This document shows positions 49,653 through 60,854 of a DNA stretch of 64,000 nt, one piece after another. Under the pieces are notes generated by a model, which was not told where the DNA came from, did no database searches, and saw nothing but the letters and a program-made list of their open reading frames with translations. The stretch is taken from the NCBI RefSeq assembly GCF_000012505.1, contig NC_007513.1, positions 124,001-188,000 of the forward strand, in the 5' to 3' direction. A program made the position numbers and the translations under genes. Numbering within the stretch: position 1 is the first letter of the stretch; every line of letters begins with the position of its first letter. This stretch comes from Synechococcus sp. CC9902 (GTDB lineage Bacteria; Cyanobacteriota; Cyanobacteriia; PCC-6307; Cyanobiaceae).

Positions 49653-51662
49653 TCAGCCCAGCAGCGCCTTGGATTTGGCGACAACATTGTCCACAGTAAA
49701 CCCAAACTCCTTTAAACAGGTTCCGCCTGGAGCTGAAGCACCAAAGCGATTCATGGTGATGCTGTCGCCATCGAGTCCGATGAAACGGTGCCAACCGAAC
49801 GATTCAGCTGCTTCTACCACGATCCGTTTGCGAACAGCGTTGGGGAGCACCTCTTCCTTGTAAGCATCGGCCTGTTCGTCGAATAGTTCGACACAAGGCA
49901 TTGAAACGACGCGGACCTTCTTGCCATCAGCGGTGAGCTGCTTAGCGGCCTGGACGCAGAGGTCCAGCTCGGTGCCGGTGCCGATCAGGATCAGATCGGG
50001 GGTCCCAGCGCAGTCTTCGAGCACGTAACCACCAAGTGCAACCTTGTCGATCGACGAGTTGGCTTGGTTGGCCATGCCCTGACGGCTGAGGCACAGTGAG
50101 CTGGGACGTTTGCGGTTTTGAATCGCCAGCTTGTAGGCGCCGCTGGTTTCGTTGCCGTCTCCGGGGCGGAACACCAACATCCCAGGCATCGCCCGCAGTG
50201 AAGGGATCGTTTCGATTGGCTGGTGGGTCGGGCCGTCTTCTCCCACACCGATTGAGTCGTGCGTCAGCACATAGATCACACCCAGCATGCTCAAGGCCGA
50301 AAGGCGCATGGAGCCGCGCATGTAGTCGGCAAACACCAAGAAGGTGCCGCCGTAGGGGATCAAACCACTGTCGTGATAAGCAATGCCGTTGAGGATGGCG
50401 GCCATGGCATGCTCGCGAACACCGAAGTGCAAGTAGCGCTTCTCCGGTGATTCAGGTTGATAGGAGCCCGTTTCGCCCTTGATGTCGGTGTAGTTGGAGT
50501 GGGTGAGGTCCGCGGAGCCTCCAATTAACTCAGGAATGTTCGGACCTAAGGCACCCAAGCAAATCTGCGAGTGCTTGCGGGTGGCAAGTCCACCGTCGTC
50601 TGGGGTGTAAGTCGGCAAGCTCTTCTCCCAACCTTCGGGAAGTTCACCGCGAAGCATCCGCTCGAATTGGGCGGCTTCTGTGGGGAATTTAGTGCGGTAG
50701 GCGGCGAGGGTTTGGTTCCACTCGGCTTCTTTGCTGGCGCCACGCTCGATTGCACTACGGAACTGGTCGTAGGCTTCCTGCGGAACCTCGAAGGGGCCGT
50801 AGCTCCAGCCCAACTGCTTGCGGGTGAGCTCAGCTTCTTCTGCGCCAAGAGCAGCACCATGAACACCTGCGGTGTCGGCTTTGTTGGGGGAGCCGTAGCC
50901 GATGGTGGTGGTCACCTTGATGATCGATGGCTTATCTGTCACTGCCTTGGCCGCTGCGATTGCCTTGGAGATGGCATCGACGTCGGTGTTTCCGTCCGCT
51001 ACGTGCTGCACATGCCAGCCATAGGCTTCGTAGCGCTTCAGCACGTCCTCGGTGAACGACACGTCGGTGCGGCCGTCAATCGTGATGTGGTTGTCGTCGT
51101 ACAGGGCGATCAGTTTGCCCAGCTTGAGGTGTCCTGCCAGGGAGCAGGCTTCCGAGGAAATGCCTTCCTGGTTGCAGCCGTCGCCCATCACCACATAGGT
51201 GTAGTGATCGACGAGGGTGGCGTCGGGCTTGTTGAACTTGGCGGCGAGGTGGGATTCAGCAATCGCGAGGCCCACAGCGTTGGCGATACCAGCACCCAGG
51301 GGGCCGGTCGTCACTTCAACGCCGGGGGTTTCAAAGGTTTCGGGGTGCCCAGGGGTCTTCGATCCCCACTGACGGAACTGCTTGATGTCGTCGATGCTCA
51401 CCGAGTCGTAGCCGGTGAGGTGCAGTAGCGCATACAGCAGCATGCAGCCGTGTCCGGCCGACAGCACGAAGCGGTCGCGGTTGAACCATTTGGGGTTCTT
51501 TGGGTTGTGATTCAGGAACTTGTCCCACAACGCATAGCCCATCGGTGCACAGCCCATGGGCAAGCCGGGGTGGCCGCTGTTGGACTTGTTGATCGCATCG
51601 ACCGCCAGCATCCGAATGCTGTTGATGCAGAGGGTGTCGAGGGATGCGGGCGCAGCGACCAT
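49653..51662 (-). CDS. tkt: Transketolase
   Basis: Transketolase moves two-carbon units in the Calvin cycle and pentose phosphate pathway using thiamine pyrophosphate. From the ATG at 51662 ([12 protein letters not shown]) it has 669 residues, the usual size. Visible motifs are [12 protein letters not shown], the TPP-binding [21 protein letters not shown]...LYDDN region, and the transketolase motif around [17 protein letters not shown]. The longer frame to 51830 adds 56 residues that do not fit. It follows fabF by 52 bases and ends at a clear terminator. Its cofactor depends on ThiC, encoded next door. Confidence 0.97.
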   Translation of the reverse strand: MVAAPASLDTLCINSIRMLAVDAINKSNSGHPGLPMGCAPMGYALWDKFLNHNPKNPKWFNRDRFVLSAGHGCMLLYALLHLTGYDSVSIDDIKQFRQWGSKTPGHPETFETPGVEVTTGPLGAGIANAVGLAIAESHLAAKFNKPDATLVDHYTYVVMGDGCNQEGISSEACSLAGHLKLGKLIALYDDNHITIDGRTDVSFTEDVLKRYEAYGWHVQHVADGNTDVDAISKAIAAAKAVTDKPSIIKVTTTIGYGSPNKADTAGVHGAALGAEEAELTRKQLGWSYGPFEVPQEAYDQFRSAIERGASKEAEWNQTLAAYRTKFPTEAAQFERMLRGELPEGWEKSLPTYTPDDGGLATRKHSQICLGALGPNIPELIGGSADLTHSNYTDIKGETGSYQPESPEKRYLHFGVREHAMAAILNGIAYHDSGLIPYGGTFLVFADYMRGSMRLSALSMLGVIYVLTHDSIGVGEDGPTHQPIETIPSLRAMPGMLVFRPGDGNETSGAYKLAIQNRKRPSSLCLSRQGMANQANSSIDKVALGGYVLEDCAGTPDLILIGTGTELDLCVQAAKQLTADGKKVRVVSMPCVELFDEQADAYKEEVLPNAVRKRIVVEAAESFGWHRFIGLDGDSITMNRFGASAPGGTCLKEFGFTVDNVVAKSKALLG

Positions 51663-51714
51663 GGGGTTAAAGGGAAAAGTTGGGGAGAGTTTGATGCATA
51701 AACGGGAATCCCGT

Positions 51715-52962
51715 TCAGCTGAAGCGTCGGAACGCAAGGCAGACGTTGTGGCCGCCAAACCCGAAGGAGTTGGACAACACAGTTGCCAATGTCTGATCTC
51801 GGGCGGTGTTGGGCACGACATCCAAATCACAATCGGGATCTGGAGTTCTGTGATTGATCGTCGGTGGGACGATTCCGTGCTGCAGAGCTAGCACGCAAGC
51901 GACGGCTTCGATACCACCGGATCCACCAAGAAGGTGGCCAGTCATCGATTTCGTCGAGCTCACGGGAATTTGCAGGGCACGCGATCCGAGGGCGCTTTTG
52001 ATCGCCGAGGTTTCGTTTTTGTCGTTGGCGGGGGTGCTGGTGCCGTGGGCATTCACGTAATCCACCGCGTCTGCAGTGATGCCGGCATCGTCCATGGCCA
52101 AGCGCATGGCTTCAGCACCACCGACTCCGCCTGGGGTTGGAGAGGTGATGTGGTGGGCATCGCAGGTCATCCCGTAGCCGATCACTTCGCCAAGAACATT
52201 GGCACCACGGGTTTGGGCGTGCTCCAGGGTTTCCAGCACCAGAATGCCGGCCCCTTCGCCAATCACAAAGCCATCCCGCTCTTTGTCGAACGGGCGACTC
52301 GCGGTGGTGGGGTCGTCGTTGCGGAACGACAGGGCTTTGGCGCTTGCGAATCCAGCGACCCCAAGGGGGGTAATCGCCGATTCCGCGCCACCGCAAACCA
52401 TCGCATCGGCTTTGCCGAGCTGGAGCAAACGGAAGGCGTCGCCAATGGCATTCGAGCCGGCGGCACAGGCCGTCGCCACGGCAGAGCTGGGCCCCTTGGT
52501 GCCAAGCGCAATCGCAGCAAGCCCTGAGGCCATGTTGGGAATCATCATCGGCACCGTGAACGGACTCACCCGTCCCGGTCCTTTGCCCTCCAAGACGTGG
52601 GCCTGGGTTTCCATCGTCAGCAAGCCGCCAACGCCGGAGCCAATGATCATGCCAATCCGGTGCGCGTTGGCATCCGTGATCTCCAAACCTGCGTGGGCGA
52701 TGGCTTGCTTGGCGGCCACCACTCCAAATTTGCAGAAGCGATCCCAGCGTTTGGCGTCCTTGGGCTCGATCAAGCCAGCGGGATCAAATGCTTTCACTTC
52801 TGCTGCAAAGCGACAGGCGTGGTTTGAGGCATCGAACAGGGTGATCCCATCGACGCCGTTGCGTCCTGAGGTCAACCCGTTCCAGTAGTCCTGAACCGTG
52901 TTGCCGATCGGTGTAACCGCGCCGAGACCGGTGATGACGACGCGATGGAGACCCTCCACCAT
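51715..52962 (-). CDS. fabF: 3-oxoacyl-ACP synthase II
   Basis: FabF elongates acyl-ACP by condensation with malonyl-ACP. The 415-residue protein has the active Cys166 in [11 protein letters not shown], His in [11 protein letters not shown] and His in [13 protein letters not shown], with Lys present in the same segment, and ends with the SFGFGGHN strand. The start ATG at 52962 is 8 bases after the acpP stop, so the two fatty acid synthesis genes are co-transcribed, with tkt following. Confidence 0.97.
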   Translation of the reverse strand: MVEGLHRVVITGLGAVTPIGNTVQDYWNGLTSGRNGVDGITLFDASNHACRFAAEVKAFDPAGLIEPKDAKRWDRFCKFGVVAAKQAIAHAGLEITDANAHRIGMIIGSGVGGLLTMETQAHVLEGKGPGRVSPFTVPMMIPNMASGLAAIALGTKGPSSAVATACAAGSNAIGDAFRLLQLGKADAMVCGGAESAITPLGVAGFASAKALSFRNDDPTTASRPFDKERDGFVIGEGAGILVLETLEHAQTRGANVLGEVIGYGMTCDAHHITSPTPGGVGGAEAMRLAMDDAGITADAVDYVNAHGTSTPANDKNETSAIKSALGSRALQIPVSSTKSMTGHLLGGSGGIEAVACVLALQHGIVPPTINHRTPDPDCDLDVVPNTARDQTLATVLSNSFGFGGHNVCLAFRRFS

Positions 52963-52970
52963 GCCGATCC

Positions 52971-53213
52971 TCAGGCCTGCTTGTCTTCGATGTACTTGAC
53001 GGCGTCGCCGACGGTGAGGATGCCTTCAGCGGATTCGTCGGGGATCTCGATATCGAAGGCTTCTTCCAACGCCATCACGAGTTCAACGGTGTCGAGCGAG
53101 TCAGCACCCAGGTCGTTTTGGAAGTTGGATTCCGGCTTCACTTCTCCGGCATCGACGCTGAGCTGCTCCGCGACGATCGATCGGACTTTCTCAAGGATCG
53201 CTTCCTGGGACAT
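52971..53213 (-). CDS. acpP: Acyl carrier protein
   Basis: This 80-residue acidic four-helix protein carries growing acyl chains on a phosphopantetheine arm. The attachment Ser39 lies in [17 protein letters not shown], the universal ACP motif. It is first in the acpP-fabF-tkt unit and divergent from psaC, with 157 bases between start codons that must hold both promoters. Confidence 0.98.
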   Translation of the reverse strand: MSQEAILEKVRSIVAEQLSVDAGEVKPESNFQNDLGADSLDTVELVMALEEAFDIEIPDESAEGILTVGDAVKYIEDKQA

Positions 53214-53304
53214 GGCCGTGGCAACGGGTCAACGGGACGCTGCATCTTACGAGTAAGCCCTCTGATTCCCTCGTCTTGGATGCCTCGGTCGTTAACAACG
53301 GTGA

Positions 53305-53616
<312 letters not shown>

Positions 53617-53643
53617 TTTTTTGGTTTTGAAGCCATAAGCTCA

Positions 53644-53668
53644 GCCCGGCAATCGCCGGGCTTTTTTT
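53644..53668 (+). terminator. Rho-independent terminator after psaC, abutting glmS
   Basis: The stem GCCCGGC (53644-53650) and GCCGGGC (53655-53661) with a 4-base loop is followed by seven T residues ending at 53668. The glmS ATG is at 53671, so only 2 bases separate the terminator from the next start codon. Confidence 0.88.
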
Positions 53669-53670
53669 AT

Positions 53671-55560
53671 ATGTGCGGAATTGTTGCCCTTATTGGTTCC
53701 CGTGAAGCGGCACCGCAGCTGCTCGACGGATTACGTCAGTTGGAATACCGGGGTTATGACTCTGCAGGGATCGCCACGGTGGATGCCAAAGGGCGGCTCA
53801 CCTGTTTGAAAGCCAAGGGAAAGCTCGTCAATCTCACGGCTCGAGTGGAGGCCCAAGGTGCTTTTGGCCAGTGCGGCATTGGCCATACCCGCTGGGCCAC
53901 CCATGGCAAACCGGAAGAGCGCAACGCCCATCCCCATTGCAATGGGGATGGATCCGTGGCGGTGGTGCAGAACGGCATTATCGAAAACCACCGCAACCTG
54001 CGGGAGGCGCTTGAGGCGGATGGGGCGGTGTTCCTGTCAGAAACCGACACCGAGGTGATCCCCCATTTGATCGGTGTAGAACTGAGTAGACGGCTGGCTG
54101 TCGGCGAAACCCCCAGTGGAGCTGTGTTGCTTCATGCGGTGCAAGCGGTACTCCCCCAGTTGCAGGGGGCCTATGCCCTGGCCGTGATTTGGGACCAAAC
54201 ACCGGGTGCTTTGGTTGTGGCCCGAAAGGCAGCGCCATTGCTGATCGGCTTAGGAGAAGGCGAGTTTCTCTGTGCCAGTGATACCCCTGCATTGGCCGGG
54301 TTTACGCGCACGATTCTTCCGATGGAAGACGGTGAAGTGGCCCTGCTATCGCCGTTGGGAGTGGAGCTCTACGACGCGCAAGGTGAGCGTCAGCAGCGGA
54401 TGCCAACCCTGCTCACCGGCACCGATCACGTCGCGGATAAGCGCGAATTTCGCCATTTCATGCTCAAGGAGATTCATGAGCAGCCAGAAACAGCCGAGCT
54501 TTGGGTGGCCCGTCACTTGCCTCAAGGGCTGACCGAGCAAATGCCCGTGGCCCTTCCCTTCGAAGCTTTGTTTTACGAGGGCATCGAGCGAATCGAAATC
54601 CTGGCCTGTGGCACCAGTCGCCACGCCGCCATGGTGGGCGCCTACCTGCTGGAACAGTTCGCCGGTGTGCCAACGGCGGTGTACTACGCCAGTGAATTTC
54701 GCTACTCCCCGCCGCCCTTAGCGCCCAACACGCTCACCATCGGTGTCACCCAGTCGGGGGAAACCGCCGACACCTTGGCCGCTCTTGCTATGGAGGCCAA
54801 GCGTCGCGTAGCCCATGGCGATCCGGCCTATGCCCCACGACAGCTGGGAATCACCAACCGAGCCGAAAGCTCCCTCTCCCGTCAGGTGCCCCACATCCTC
54901 GACATCGGTGCTGGCATTGAGGTGGGGGTTGCCGCTACTAAAACATTCCTGGGGCAGCTCTTGGCCTTCTACGGCCTCGCGATGGCTTTCGCAGCCAATC
55001 GCGGCAGCCGTTCAGCATCAGAGATTGAGGCATTGGCTGACGAATTGCGCGCGCTTCCAGAACACTTGCGGACACTCGTCGATCTGCATGATCAGCGGTG
55101 TGCTGCGTTGGCCTATCGCTTTGCCACCACCCAGGCCGTGATTTTCCTGGGTCGGGGCATTAACTATCCGATTGCCTTGGAAGGTGCCCTCAAGCTCAAA
55201 GAGATCAGTTACATCCACGCCGAGGGGTATCCCGCTGGCGAGATGAAACACGGACCGATTGCGCTGTTGGATGCCCAGGTCCCCGTGGTGTCGATTGCCG
55301 TTCCTGGCCTGGTGTTCGACAAGGTGCTCAGTAACGCTCAGGAGGCCAAGGCTCGCGATGCCCAGCTGATTGGTGTGGCGCCAGAGGGACCCGATACGGC
55401 GTTGTTTGATGAGCTGTTAAAGGTGCCCGCGATGAGTGAGTGGATCAGCCCCCTACTCACCGTGATTCCGATGCAGTTGCTCAGTTATCACATTGCTGCC
55501 CATCGCGGTTTGGATGTGGATCAACCCCGCAACTTGGCCAAGAGCGTCACCGTTGAATAA
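53671..55560 (+). CDS. glmS: Glutamine-fructose-6-phosphate aminotransferase
   Basis: GlmS makes glucosamine-6-phosphate for peptidoglycan and lipopolysaccharide. The 629-residue protein starts MCGIVALIGS, so Cys2 becomes the N-terminal nucleophile of the glutaminase domain, with RGYDSAG and GIGHTRWATHG nearby. Two SIS domains follow (CGTSRHAAMVGAY; GRGINYPIALEGALKLKEISY) and the C-terminal KSVTVE is the usual ending. It starts 2 bases after the psaC terminator and has no visible Shine-Dalgarno site. It is convergent with fcl, with no gap. Confidence 0.97.
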   Translation: MCGIVALIGSREAAPQLLDGLRQLEYRGYDSAGIATVDAKGRLTCLKAKGKLVNLTARVEAQGAFGQCGIGHTRWATHGKPEERNAHPHCNGDGSVAVVQNGIIENHRNLREALEADGAVFLSETDTEVIPHLIGVELSRRLAVGETPSGAVLLHAVQAVLPQLQGAYALAVIWDQTPGALVVARKAAPLLIGLGEGEFLCASDTPALAGFTRTILPMEDGEVALLSPLGVELYDAQGERQQRMPTLLTGTDHVADKREFRHFMLKEIHEQPETAELWVARHLPQGLTEQMPVALPFEALFYEGIERIEILACGTSRHAAMVGAYLLEQFAGVPTAVYYASEFRYSPPPLAPNTLTIGVTQSGETADTLAALAMEAKRRVAHGDPAYAPRQLGITNRAESSLSRQVPHILDIGAGIEVGVAATKTFLGQLLAFYGLAMAFAANRGSRSASEIEALADELRALPEHLRTLVDLHDQRCAALAYRFATTQAVIFLGRGINYPIALEGALKLKEISYIHAEGYPAGEMKHGPIALLDAQVPVVSIAVPGLVFDKVLSNAQEAKARDAQLIGVAPEGPDTALFDELLKVPAMSEWISPLLTVIPMQLLSYHIAAHRGLDVDQPRNLAKSVTVE

Positions 55561-56577
55561 CTAGCTACGTAACAGCCCCATCGAGCGTCGCTGTCTGAAG
55601 TCTTCGATGGCTAAGGGCAATCCCTGTTCAAGGGGGATTTTTGGCGTCCAACCAAGATTGGTGAGCCGGCTCACATTCAGTTGTTTTTTGGGCGTTCCGT
55701 CGGGTTTGCTTGCATCCCATTCGATGGAGCCTTTGTATCCAACAATTCGAGCAACCTGTTCAGCCAATTCTTTGATTGATAGATCAAAACCAGTACCAAC
55801 ATTCAAGAATGCCAGAGGTTTTCCTTGGTCGTCTTTTGGGGCACTTGGGTGGGAAGGATCCCAATTTTCTAATGCAAAAAGGCAGGCGGATCCAAGATCA
55901 TCAGCATGCAAAAACTCTCTAAGTGGTGTCCCGCTGCCCCAGCAGGTCACGCTCTTCAAATTCTGATCAGTAGCTTCTTGAAAGCGACGAATCATTGCAG
56001 GTAGAACATGGCTCCCGGTGGGGTCGTAGTTGTCGCCAGGGCCATAGAGATTGGTTGGCATCAAGCTGATGACGTCAAAGCCGTGCTGCAAACGCAAGGC
56101 CTCTCCTAATTTAATTCCGGCAATTTTGGCGATGGCATACCACTCATTCGTAGGTTCGAGCGAGCCGTTCAAGAGAGATTCCTCTCTGATTGGCTGTTCT
56201 GAGAATTTTGGATAAATACAACTGCTTCCCAAAAACAACAGTCGCCTCACCCCATGCCGCCAAGCTGTTTCGATGACGTTCGTTTCAATCTGAAGGTTTT
56301 GCAGCAAGAAATCGGCAGGCCGAGTGGTGTTGGCTTGGATCCCTCCAACGGTTGCAGCAGCCAAAACCACAATTGTGGGTTTGTTGGCCTCGAACCAGTT
56401 ATTGACAGCTCGTGCATCAAGGAGGTTGAGGTCTGTCCTGGATGGGGTCAGGAGTGCTCCGTCTCGAGCTGATTTCCCATAACCAGCGTTTGCTAGCGCT
56501 CGAGCAATGGCTCCACCAGCCATGCCGCGAGCACCCGCTATAAAAATTTGGTCATTTGAGTTCAGTAGTGCCATCAC
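55561..56577 (-). CDS. fcl: GDP-L-fucose synthase
   Basis: This NADPH-dependent epimerase/reductase turns GDP-4-keto-6-deoxymannose into GDP-L-fucose. The 338-residue SDR protein has the nucleotide loop [16 protein letters not shown] near residue 13, [11 protein letters not shown] near 116 with the catalytic Ser, and the YAIAKIAG Tyr-x3-Lys pair near 147. Its ATG overlaps the end of gmd by 4 bases and it ends flush with the convergent glmS. With gmd and manC it forms a three-gene GDP-fucose operon. Confidence 0.94.
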   Translation of the reverse strand: MMALLNSNDQIFIAGARGMAGGAIARALANAGYGKSARDGALLTPSRTDLNLLDARAVNNWFEANKPTIVVLAAATVGGIQANTTRPADFLLQNLQIETNVIETAWRHGVRRLLFLGSSCIYPKFSEQPIREESLLNGSLEPTNEWYAIAKIAGIKLGEALRLQHGFDVISLMPTNLYGPGDNYDPTGSHVLPAMIRRFQEATDQNLKSVTCWGSGTPLREFLHADDLGSACLFALENWDPSHPSAPKDDQGKPLAFLNVGTGFDLSIKELAEQVARIVGYKGSIEWDASKPDGTPKKQLNVSRLTNLGWTPKIPLEQGLPLAIEDFRQRRSMGLLRS

Positions 56578-57695
56578 TCTCTAGGCCCAACCACATCAAA
56601 ACCTTTCTTAAGGAGATAGGCCTCCTTGCGGGCTTCGTTGCGATCATGGCCAATCATCTCAGCGACGAGTTGCTCCAAGGTTGTAACTGGAGTCCAGCCA
56701 AGTTTTTCCCTGGCTTTCGTGGGGTCGCCGAGAAGTGTTTCGACTTCTGCTGGTCGGAAGTAGCGGGGATCGATTCTCACCACCACAGCACCAGTGTCGC
56801 GCCGTCGTCCAAATTCTTCGAGCCCTTCGCCTTCCCATAGCAACGCTGATTCATCGGGCTTAATACACCAGCCGAGTTCACGAGCGGCGAGTTCAATGAA
56901 TCGGCGCACCGACTCCTGTCTCCCTGTTGCTATCACGTAATCCTCAGGTGAGTCTTGTTGCAGCATTCGCCATTGCATTTCGACGTAATCGCGAGCATGA
57001 CCCCAATCTCTGAGGGAATCGAGATTTCCCATGAATAAACATTCTTCAAGTCCAGCATCAATACGGGCAAGTCCACGTGTGATTTTTCGGGTGACAAAAG
57101 TCTCACCTCGACGTGGTGATTCGTGATTAAACAAGATGCCGTTGCAGGCATACATTCCATAGGATTCTCTATAATTAACGGTAATCCAATAGGCGTAGAG
57201 TTTTGCGACGCCATAGGGACTTCGCGGATAAAAAGGTGTTGTTTCGCTTTGTGGTGTTTCTTGCACCATTCCGTAAAGCTCTGAGGTTGATGCTTGATAA
57301 ATTCGTGTTTTATTATCCAGTCCTAAGAGTCGAACGGCTTCAAGAATTCGTAGTGTGCCAAGAGCATCTGAATTGGCGGTGTATTCAGGGGCCTCAAAGC
57401 TCACTGCTACGTGGCTTTGTGCGCCCAAGTTGTAGATCTCATCCGGTTGAATGTCTTGAATAATTTTAATGAGATTGCTGCTGTCGGTGAGGTCTCCATA
57501 GTGAAGAACGAGATTTTGGTTTTTCGCGTGGGGATCTTGGTAAAGATGATCAATGCGACTCGTATTGAAACTACTGGCCCTGCGCTTGATGCCATGCACG
57601 ATGTATCCCTTCTCTAAAAGGAGTTCTGCTAAGTAACTGCCGTCTTGTCCTGTGATGCCCGTAATCAGAGCGACCCGTTGAGTGTGCTTTGGCAT
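56574..57695 (-). CDS. gmd: GDP-mannose 4,6-dehydratase
   Basis: Gmd is the first committed step from GDP-mannose to GDP-fucose, rhamnose and related sugars. The 373-residue SDR protein has the NAD loop [20 protein letters not shown], then [17 protein letters not shown] with the catalytic Thr/Ser, and [15 protein letters not shown] with the Tyr-x3-Lys. The C-terminal part contains [14 protein letters not shown]-like sequence. It lies 2 bases after manC and overlaps fcl by 4 bases. The base composition is slightly more AT-rich than the flanking manC. Confidence 0.96.
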   Translation of the reverse strand: MPKHTQRVALITGITGQDGSYLAELLLEKGYIVHGIKRRASSFNTSRIDHLYQDPHAKNQNLVLHYGDLTDSSNLIKIIQDIQPDEIYNLGAQSHVAVSFEAPEYTANSDALGTLRILEAVRLLGLDNKTRIYQASTSELYGMVQETPQSETTPFYPRSPYGVAKLYAYWITVNYRESYGMYACNGILFNHESPRRGETFVTRKITRGLARIDAGLEECLFMGNLDSLRDWGHARDYVEMQWRMLQQDSPEDYVIATGRQESVRRFIELAARELGWCIKPDESALLWEGEGLEEFGRRRDTGAVVVRIDPRYFRPAEVETLLGDPTKAREKLGWTPVTTLEQLVAEMIGHDRNEARKEAYLLKKGFDVVGPRE

Positions 57696-57697
57696 CG

Positions 57698-59155
57698 TTA
57701 ATTTTGTAAGAGGCTTAGATCACTGCGGCCATAGCGGTCTTCGAAGCGCAAGATGTCGTCTTCACCGAGGTACTCGCCACTCTGCACTTCGATGAGCTCC
57801 ACTGGGATGCGGCCAGGGTTGGAGAGACGGTGCCGGCATCCCATTGGGATATATGTGCTTTGGTTTTCACCCACCAGTTGCTCACTGCCGTCGCGTTCCA
57901 CAAGCGCCGTGCCCTTCACGACCACCCAGTGTTCGGCTCGATGGTGGTGCATTTGCAGCGACAAACTGGCTCCTGGTTTTACGGAAATGCGTTTCACCTG
58001 CCAACGGTCCCCTTCTGTCACCCCGGTGTAGTGGCCCCACGGGCGGTAGATCTTGCGGTGCGCTTTTCCCTCTGGACTGCCGTCGGCCTCGAGTTGCTTC
58101 ACCACGGTTTTGATCGCTTGGGCCTGGGATCGATCTGCGATGAGAACGGCATCATCCGTTTCCACCACCACCAGGTTCTCCACGCCCAGCCCCACCACCA
58201 ACCGGTGCTCGCTGCGGAGATAGCAGTTGCGGCTGCCTTGGGAGATCACCCGTCCCTGTAGAACGTTGCCATCGCCGTCGCGATCGGATGTCTCCCAGAG
58301 GGCACTCCAACTCCCCACATCGCTCCAGCCCGCATCCAGGGGCAGCACGGAGCCCAGTTCTGTCTTTTCCATCACGGCCACGTCGATGGCCACATTTGGG
58401 CACTTAGCAAAGGCTTCCCGTTCCAAGCGCAGAAACTCCAGGTCGGCGGTGTCCTGCTCCAGGGCCGCCCGGCAACAACTCACCACCTCGGGGTTGAGGC
58501 GGTCCAGTTCTGCCAGCATGGCGCTGGCACGGAACAGGAACATGCCGCTATTCCAGGTGAAACGGCCGGTCGCTAAGAACTGCTCTGCGGTTGCTTGATC
58601 CGGTTTTTCGACAAATCGCGCGATCGGAACATCCTTCAGCTCTCCAGCGTTGAAGTCTTTGGCTGCTTCGATGTAGCCGTATCCGGTCTCCGGAGCCGTA
58701 GGCACGATGCCAAAGGTCACTAAACGGCCCGCTTCTGCGGCCGGCCTCCCAGCGGCAACGGCGGCGCGGAACTGTTCGGCATTGCGGATCAGATGGTCCG
58801 CCGCCAGCACCAGCAAGAGGGGGTCATCGCCATCAGCGGTGGCTTGTAGTGCTGCCACGGTCACTGCTGGAGCGGTGTTGCGTCCCATTGGCTCCAACAG
58901 GATCGCGTTGGGTTCAATGCCCAGTTGGCGCATTTGCTCCGCCACGATGAAGCGGTGGTCTTCATTGCAGATCAGCAAGGGAGCCGCCAGTGCCTCCAGC
59001 CCCTCGAGTCGCTGCTGGGTTTGCTGCAGCAAGGTGGCGTCGCCATCACCACTCAACGGCCAATACTGCTTGGGGTAACTGGCGCGCGACAGCGGCCAAA
59101 GCCGAGTACCGGTTCCGCCGCAGAGGATCACAGGAATCAGGGGTGTGGCAGCCAA
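57698..59155 (-). CDS. manC: Mannose-1-phosphate guanylyltransferase / mannose-6-phosphate isomerase
   Basis: This two-domain enzyme makes GDP-mannose. The N-terminal nucleotidyltransferase has [22 protein letters not shown] at residues 9-30 and [14 protein letters not shown] near 185. The C-terminal cupin isomerase domain (about 365-480) contains [37 protein letters not shown] and [13 protein letters not shown] with the metal-binding His/Glu set. The length of 485 residues is normal for the bifunctional type. It leads the manC-gmd-fcl operon. Confidence 0.96.
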   Translation of the reverse strand: MAATPLIPVILCGGTGTRLWPLSRASYPKQYWPLSGDGDATLLQQTQQRLEGLEALAAPLLICNEDHRFIVAEQMRQLGIEPNAILLEPMGRNTAPAVTVAALQATADGDDPLLLVLAADHLIRNAEQFRAAVAAGRPAAEAGRLVTFGIVPTAPETGYGYIEAAKDFNAGELKDVPIARFVEKPDQATAEQFLATGRFTWNSGMFLFRASAMLAELDRLNPEVVSCCRAALEQDTADLEFLRLEREAFAKCPNVAIDVAVMEKTELGSVLPLDAGWSDVGSWSALWETSDRDGDGNVLQGRVISQGSRNCYLRSEHRLVVGLGVENLVVVETDDAVLIADRSQAQAIKTVVKQLEADGSPEGKAHRKIYRPWGHYTGVTEGDRWQVKRISVKPGASLSLQMHHHRAEHWVVVKGTALVERDGSEQLVGENQSTYIPMGCRHRLSNPGRIPVELIEVQSGEYLGEDDILRFEDRYGRSDLSLLQN

Positions 59156-59217
59156 GATGTCCTGAGCGTGTCTCTGCTCCAGATTCGCTTGCTTGGGGTG
59201 AGTGTGTCGAGGCCTGG

Positions 59218-59760
59218 TTAAAGATCCATCAGCCCAGGCGGTGGGGTCAGCAAGAGCCAGCCGTCCTTGAGATGAACCTCGGGAACAATCGCCTCCACGA
59301 AGGGAATGAGCAACTTGCTGCCATCGGTTCGCTTGATCTCCAGCAAGTCGTTTCCTCCACTGATCAGATCGGTCACGGTGCCGATGGGGTCGCTGTCCGG
59401 GCTGAGGCGTGCCTCGAGACCAACCAAGTCCAGCAAGTGGAACTCCCCCTCACCGAGTTGTGGTCGGTCGTCGGCGGGAACCATCCAATCGCTTCCCACC
59501 AGGGCTTCTGCCGCATCGCGGTTGTCAACGCTGTCGAGGCGCACCACAAACAGGCTTTTGCCTGGCAGCTGACGCCCTGTTTTCAGTTGCATTTCCCGTG
59601 GAGGGGAGCCTTTGCTGCGCACCCAGCGAGGACCCGGCACGGTGAAGCGTTCTGGGAAGTCGCTGGCGGGATTCACCCGTAGTTCCCCTTGCAACCCTTG
59701 AACCCCCACAATTTTTCCCACCGTGAGCCATTCTTCGAGCCATTCCTCGCTGTCGGCCAT
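59218..59760 (-). CDS. rimM: Ribosome maturation factor RimM
   Basis: RimM helps assemble the 30S head around S19. From the ATG at 59760 ([11 protein letters not shown]) it is 180 residues with [19 protein letters not shown], the [19 protein letters not shown] strand-helix pair, and the PRC-barrel part with [13 protein letters not shown] and [13 protein letters not shown]. The longer frame to 59865 runs into the divergent ndhS gene and is rejected. It lies 62 bases upstream of manC on the same strand, so the sugar operon might share its transcript. Confidence 0.94.
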   Translation of the reverse strand: MADSEEWLEEWLTVGKIVGVQGLQGELRVNPASDFPERFTVPGPRWVRSKGSPPREMQLKTGRQLPGKSLFVVRLDSVDNRDAAEALVGSDWMVPADDRPQLGEGEFHLLDLVGLEARLSPDSDPIGTVTDLISGGNDLLEIKRTDGSKLLIPFVEAIVPEVHLKDGWLLLTPPPGLMDL

Positions 59761-59814
59761 GCCATCGGGGGTTGCTTTGTTGATAATGGCGCCAGACCCG
59801 TCCGTGATCGAGCC

Positions 59815-60000
59815 ATGGCGTCCGCAGCTGCTCCAATTCTTCCTGGCTCCACGGTGACCGTGCAAGACGTCACCTCGATTTACAACGGCTACACCGGTTT
59901 TGTGCAGCGGATCAGTGGCGATCGCGCAGCCGTGCTGTTTGAAGGGGGCAACTGGGACAAGCTGGTGACCTTGCGGCTGAAGGACCTTCAGGCCGCCTGA
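59815..60000 (+). CDS. ndhS: NDH-1 subunit NdhS
   Basis: NdhS is the ferredoxin-binding subunit of the cyanobacterial NDH-1 complex, used in cyclic electron flow. The 61-residue SH3-like protein contains [40 protein letters not shown] and LRLKDLQ, and the [15 protein letters not shown] stretch is the strongest family mark. The ATG at 59815 begins [11 protein letters not shown]; the upstream frame to 59689 overlaps rimM. It is followed after 5 bases by the ion channel gene. Confidence 0.88.
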   Translation: MASAAAPILPGSTVTVQDVTSIYNGYTGFVQRISGDRAAVLFEGGNWDKLVTLRLKDLQAA

Positions 60001-60005
60001 TTTTG

Positions 60006-60854
60006 ATGGCGTCTGACCGCAGTTTTCGGCAACGGCTTCGCGCCACGGTTCTGGAGGCCAATACCCCGGCCGGAAAGATCTACAACCTGGTGATCTTCGG
60101 GGCGATTTTGCTCAGCGTGGTGGTGTTGCTCCTTGAGCCCAATCCCCTCGGCAATTCAGCGTTGCAGCAAACCGAGGTGCTTTGGATCGATCTGGTTCAA
60201 GACAGTTGTTTGGCGGTGTTTGCTGCGGATTTTGTGCTGCACCTGGCGGTGGTGCCCAGTCCGCGCAAGTACCTGTTCAGCTTCACCGGCTTGATTGATC
60301 TCAGCGCCGTGTTGTTCTTTTTTGTGCCTCAGGTTCGCAGCGAATTGCTGCTGTGGGTGTTCAAGTTTGGCCGCATTTTGCGGGTGTTCAAGCTGCTCAA
60401 ATTTATTGATGAAGCCAAAGTGTTGGCTCAGGCGTTGCGCGGCAGTGCACGCACCATTTGTGTGTTCCTGTTCTTTGTGTTCCTGCTGCAGGTAGTGCTG
60501 GGCTACGCCATCTTTGTAATCGAGAGTGCTGGTCCGAACTCTCAGTTCGACACGGTTTCGAAAGGGGTGTACTGGGCGATCGTCACGATGACCACGGTTG
60601 GCTATGGCGATGTGGTGCCGCAGACGGCTTTGGGTCGGTTGTTGGCCTCGGTTGTGATGATGCTCGGCTTTGGCATCATTGCGATTCCAACGGGGATTCT
60701 CACCGTCTCAGGGGTGAAGCACCACCAGAACCAGCTGGCTGGAGTGCCCTGTCCTCAATGCGGTCGGCAAGGTCATCGACGCGACGCGCAGCACTGTGAT
60801 CAGTGTGGAGTGTTGTTAGGAGATTCGGAGTTGATCTCAGAACCGACGTCTTGA
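60006..60854 (+). CDS. Voltage-gated-type potassium channel with a zinc-ribbon tail
   Basis: The 282-residue protein has six membrane segments, an S4-like helix with spaced basic residues ([14 protein letters not shown] near 120), and a pore with selectivity filter TTVGYGD near residue 197, so it should conduct K+. The C-terminal end is a zinc ribbon with two CxxC pairs (CPQCGRQ near 248, HCDQCG near 264) that may sense metal or redox state. The start is ATG at 60006 (a TTG at 60003 is also in frame). Its 3' end overlaps the convergent rnc by 55 bases. Confidence 0.9.
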   Translation: MASDRSFRQRLRATVLEANTPAGKIYNLVIFGAILLSVVVLLLEPNPLGNSALQQTEVLWIDLVQDSCLAVFAADFVLHLAVVPSPRKYLFSFTGLIDLSAVLFFFVPQVRSELLLWVFKFGRILRVFKLLKFIDEAKVLAQALRGSARTICVFLFFVFLLQVVLGYAIFVIESAGPNSQFDTVSKGVYWAIVTMTTVGYGDVVPQTALGRLLASVVMMLGFGIIAIPTGILTVSGVKHHQNQLAGVPCPQCGRQGHRRDAQHCDQCGVLLGDSELISEPTS

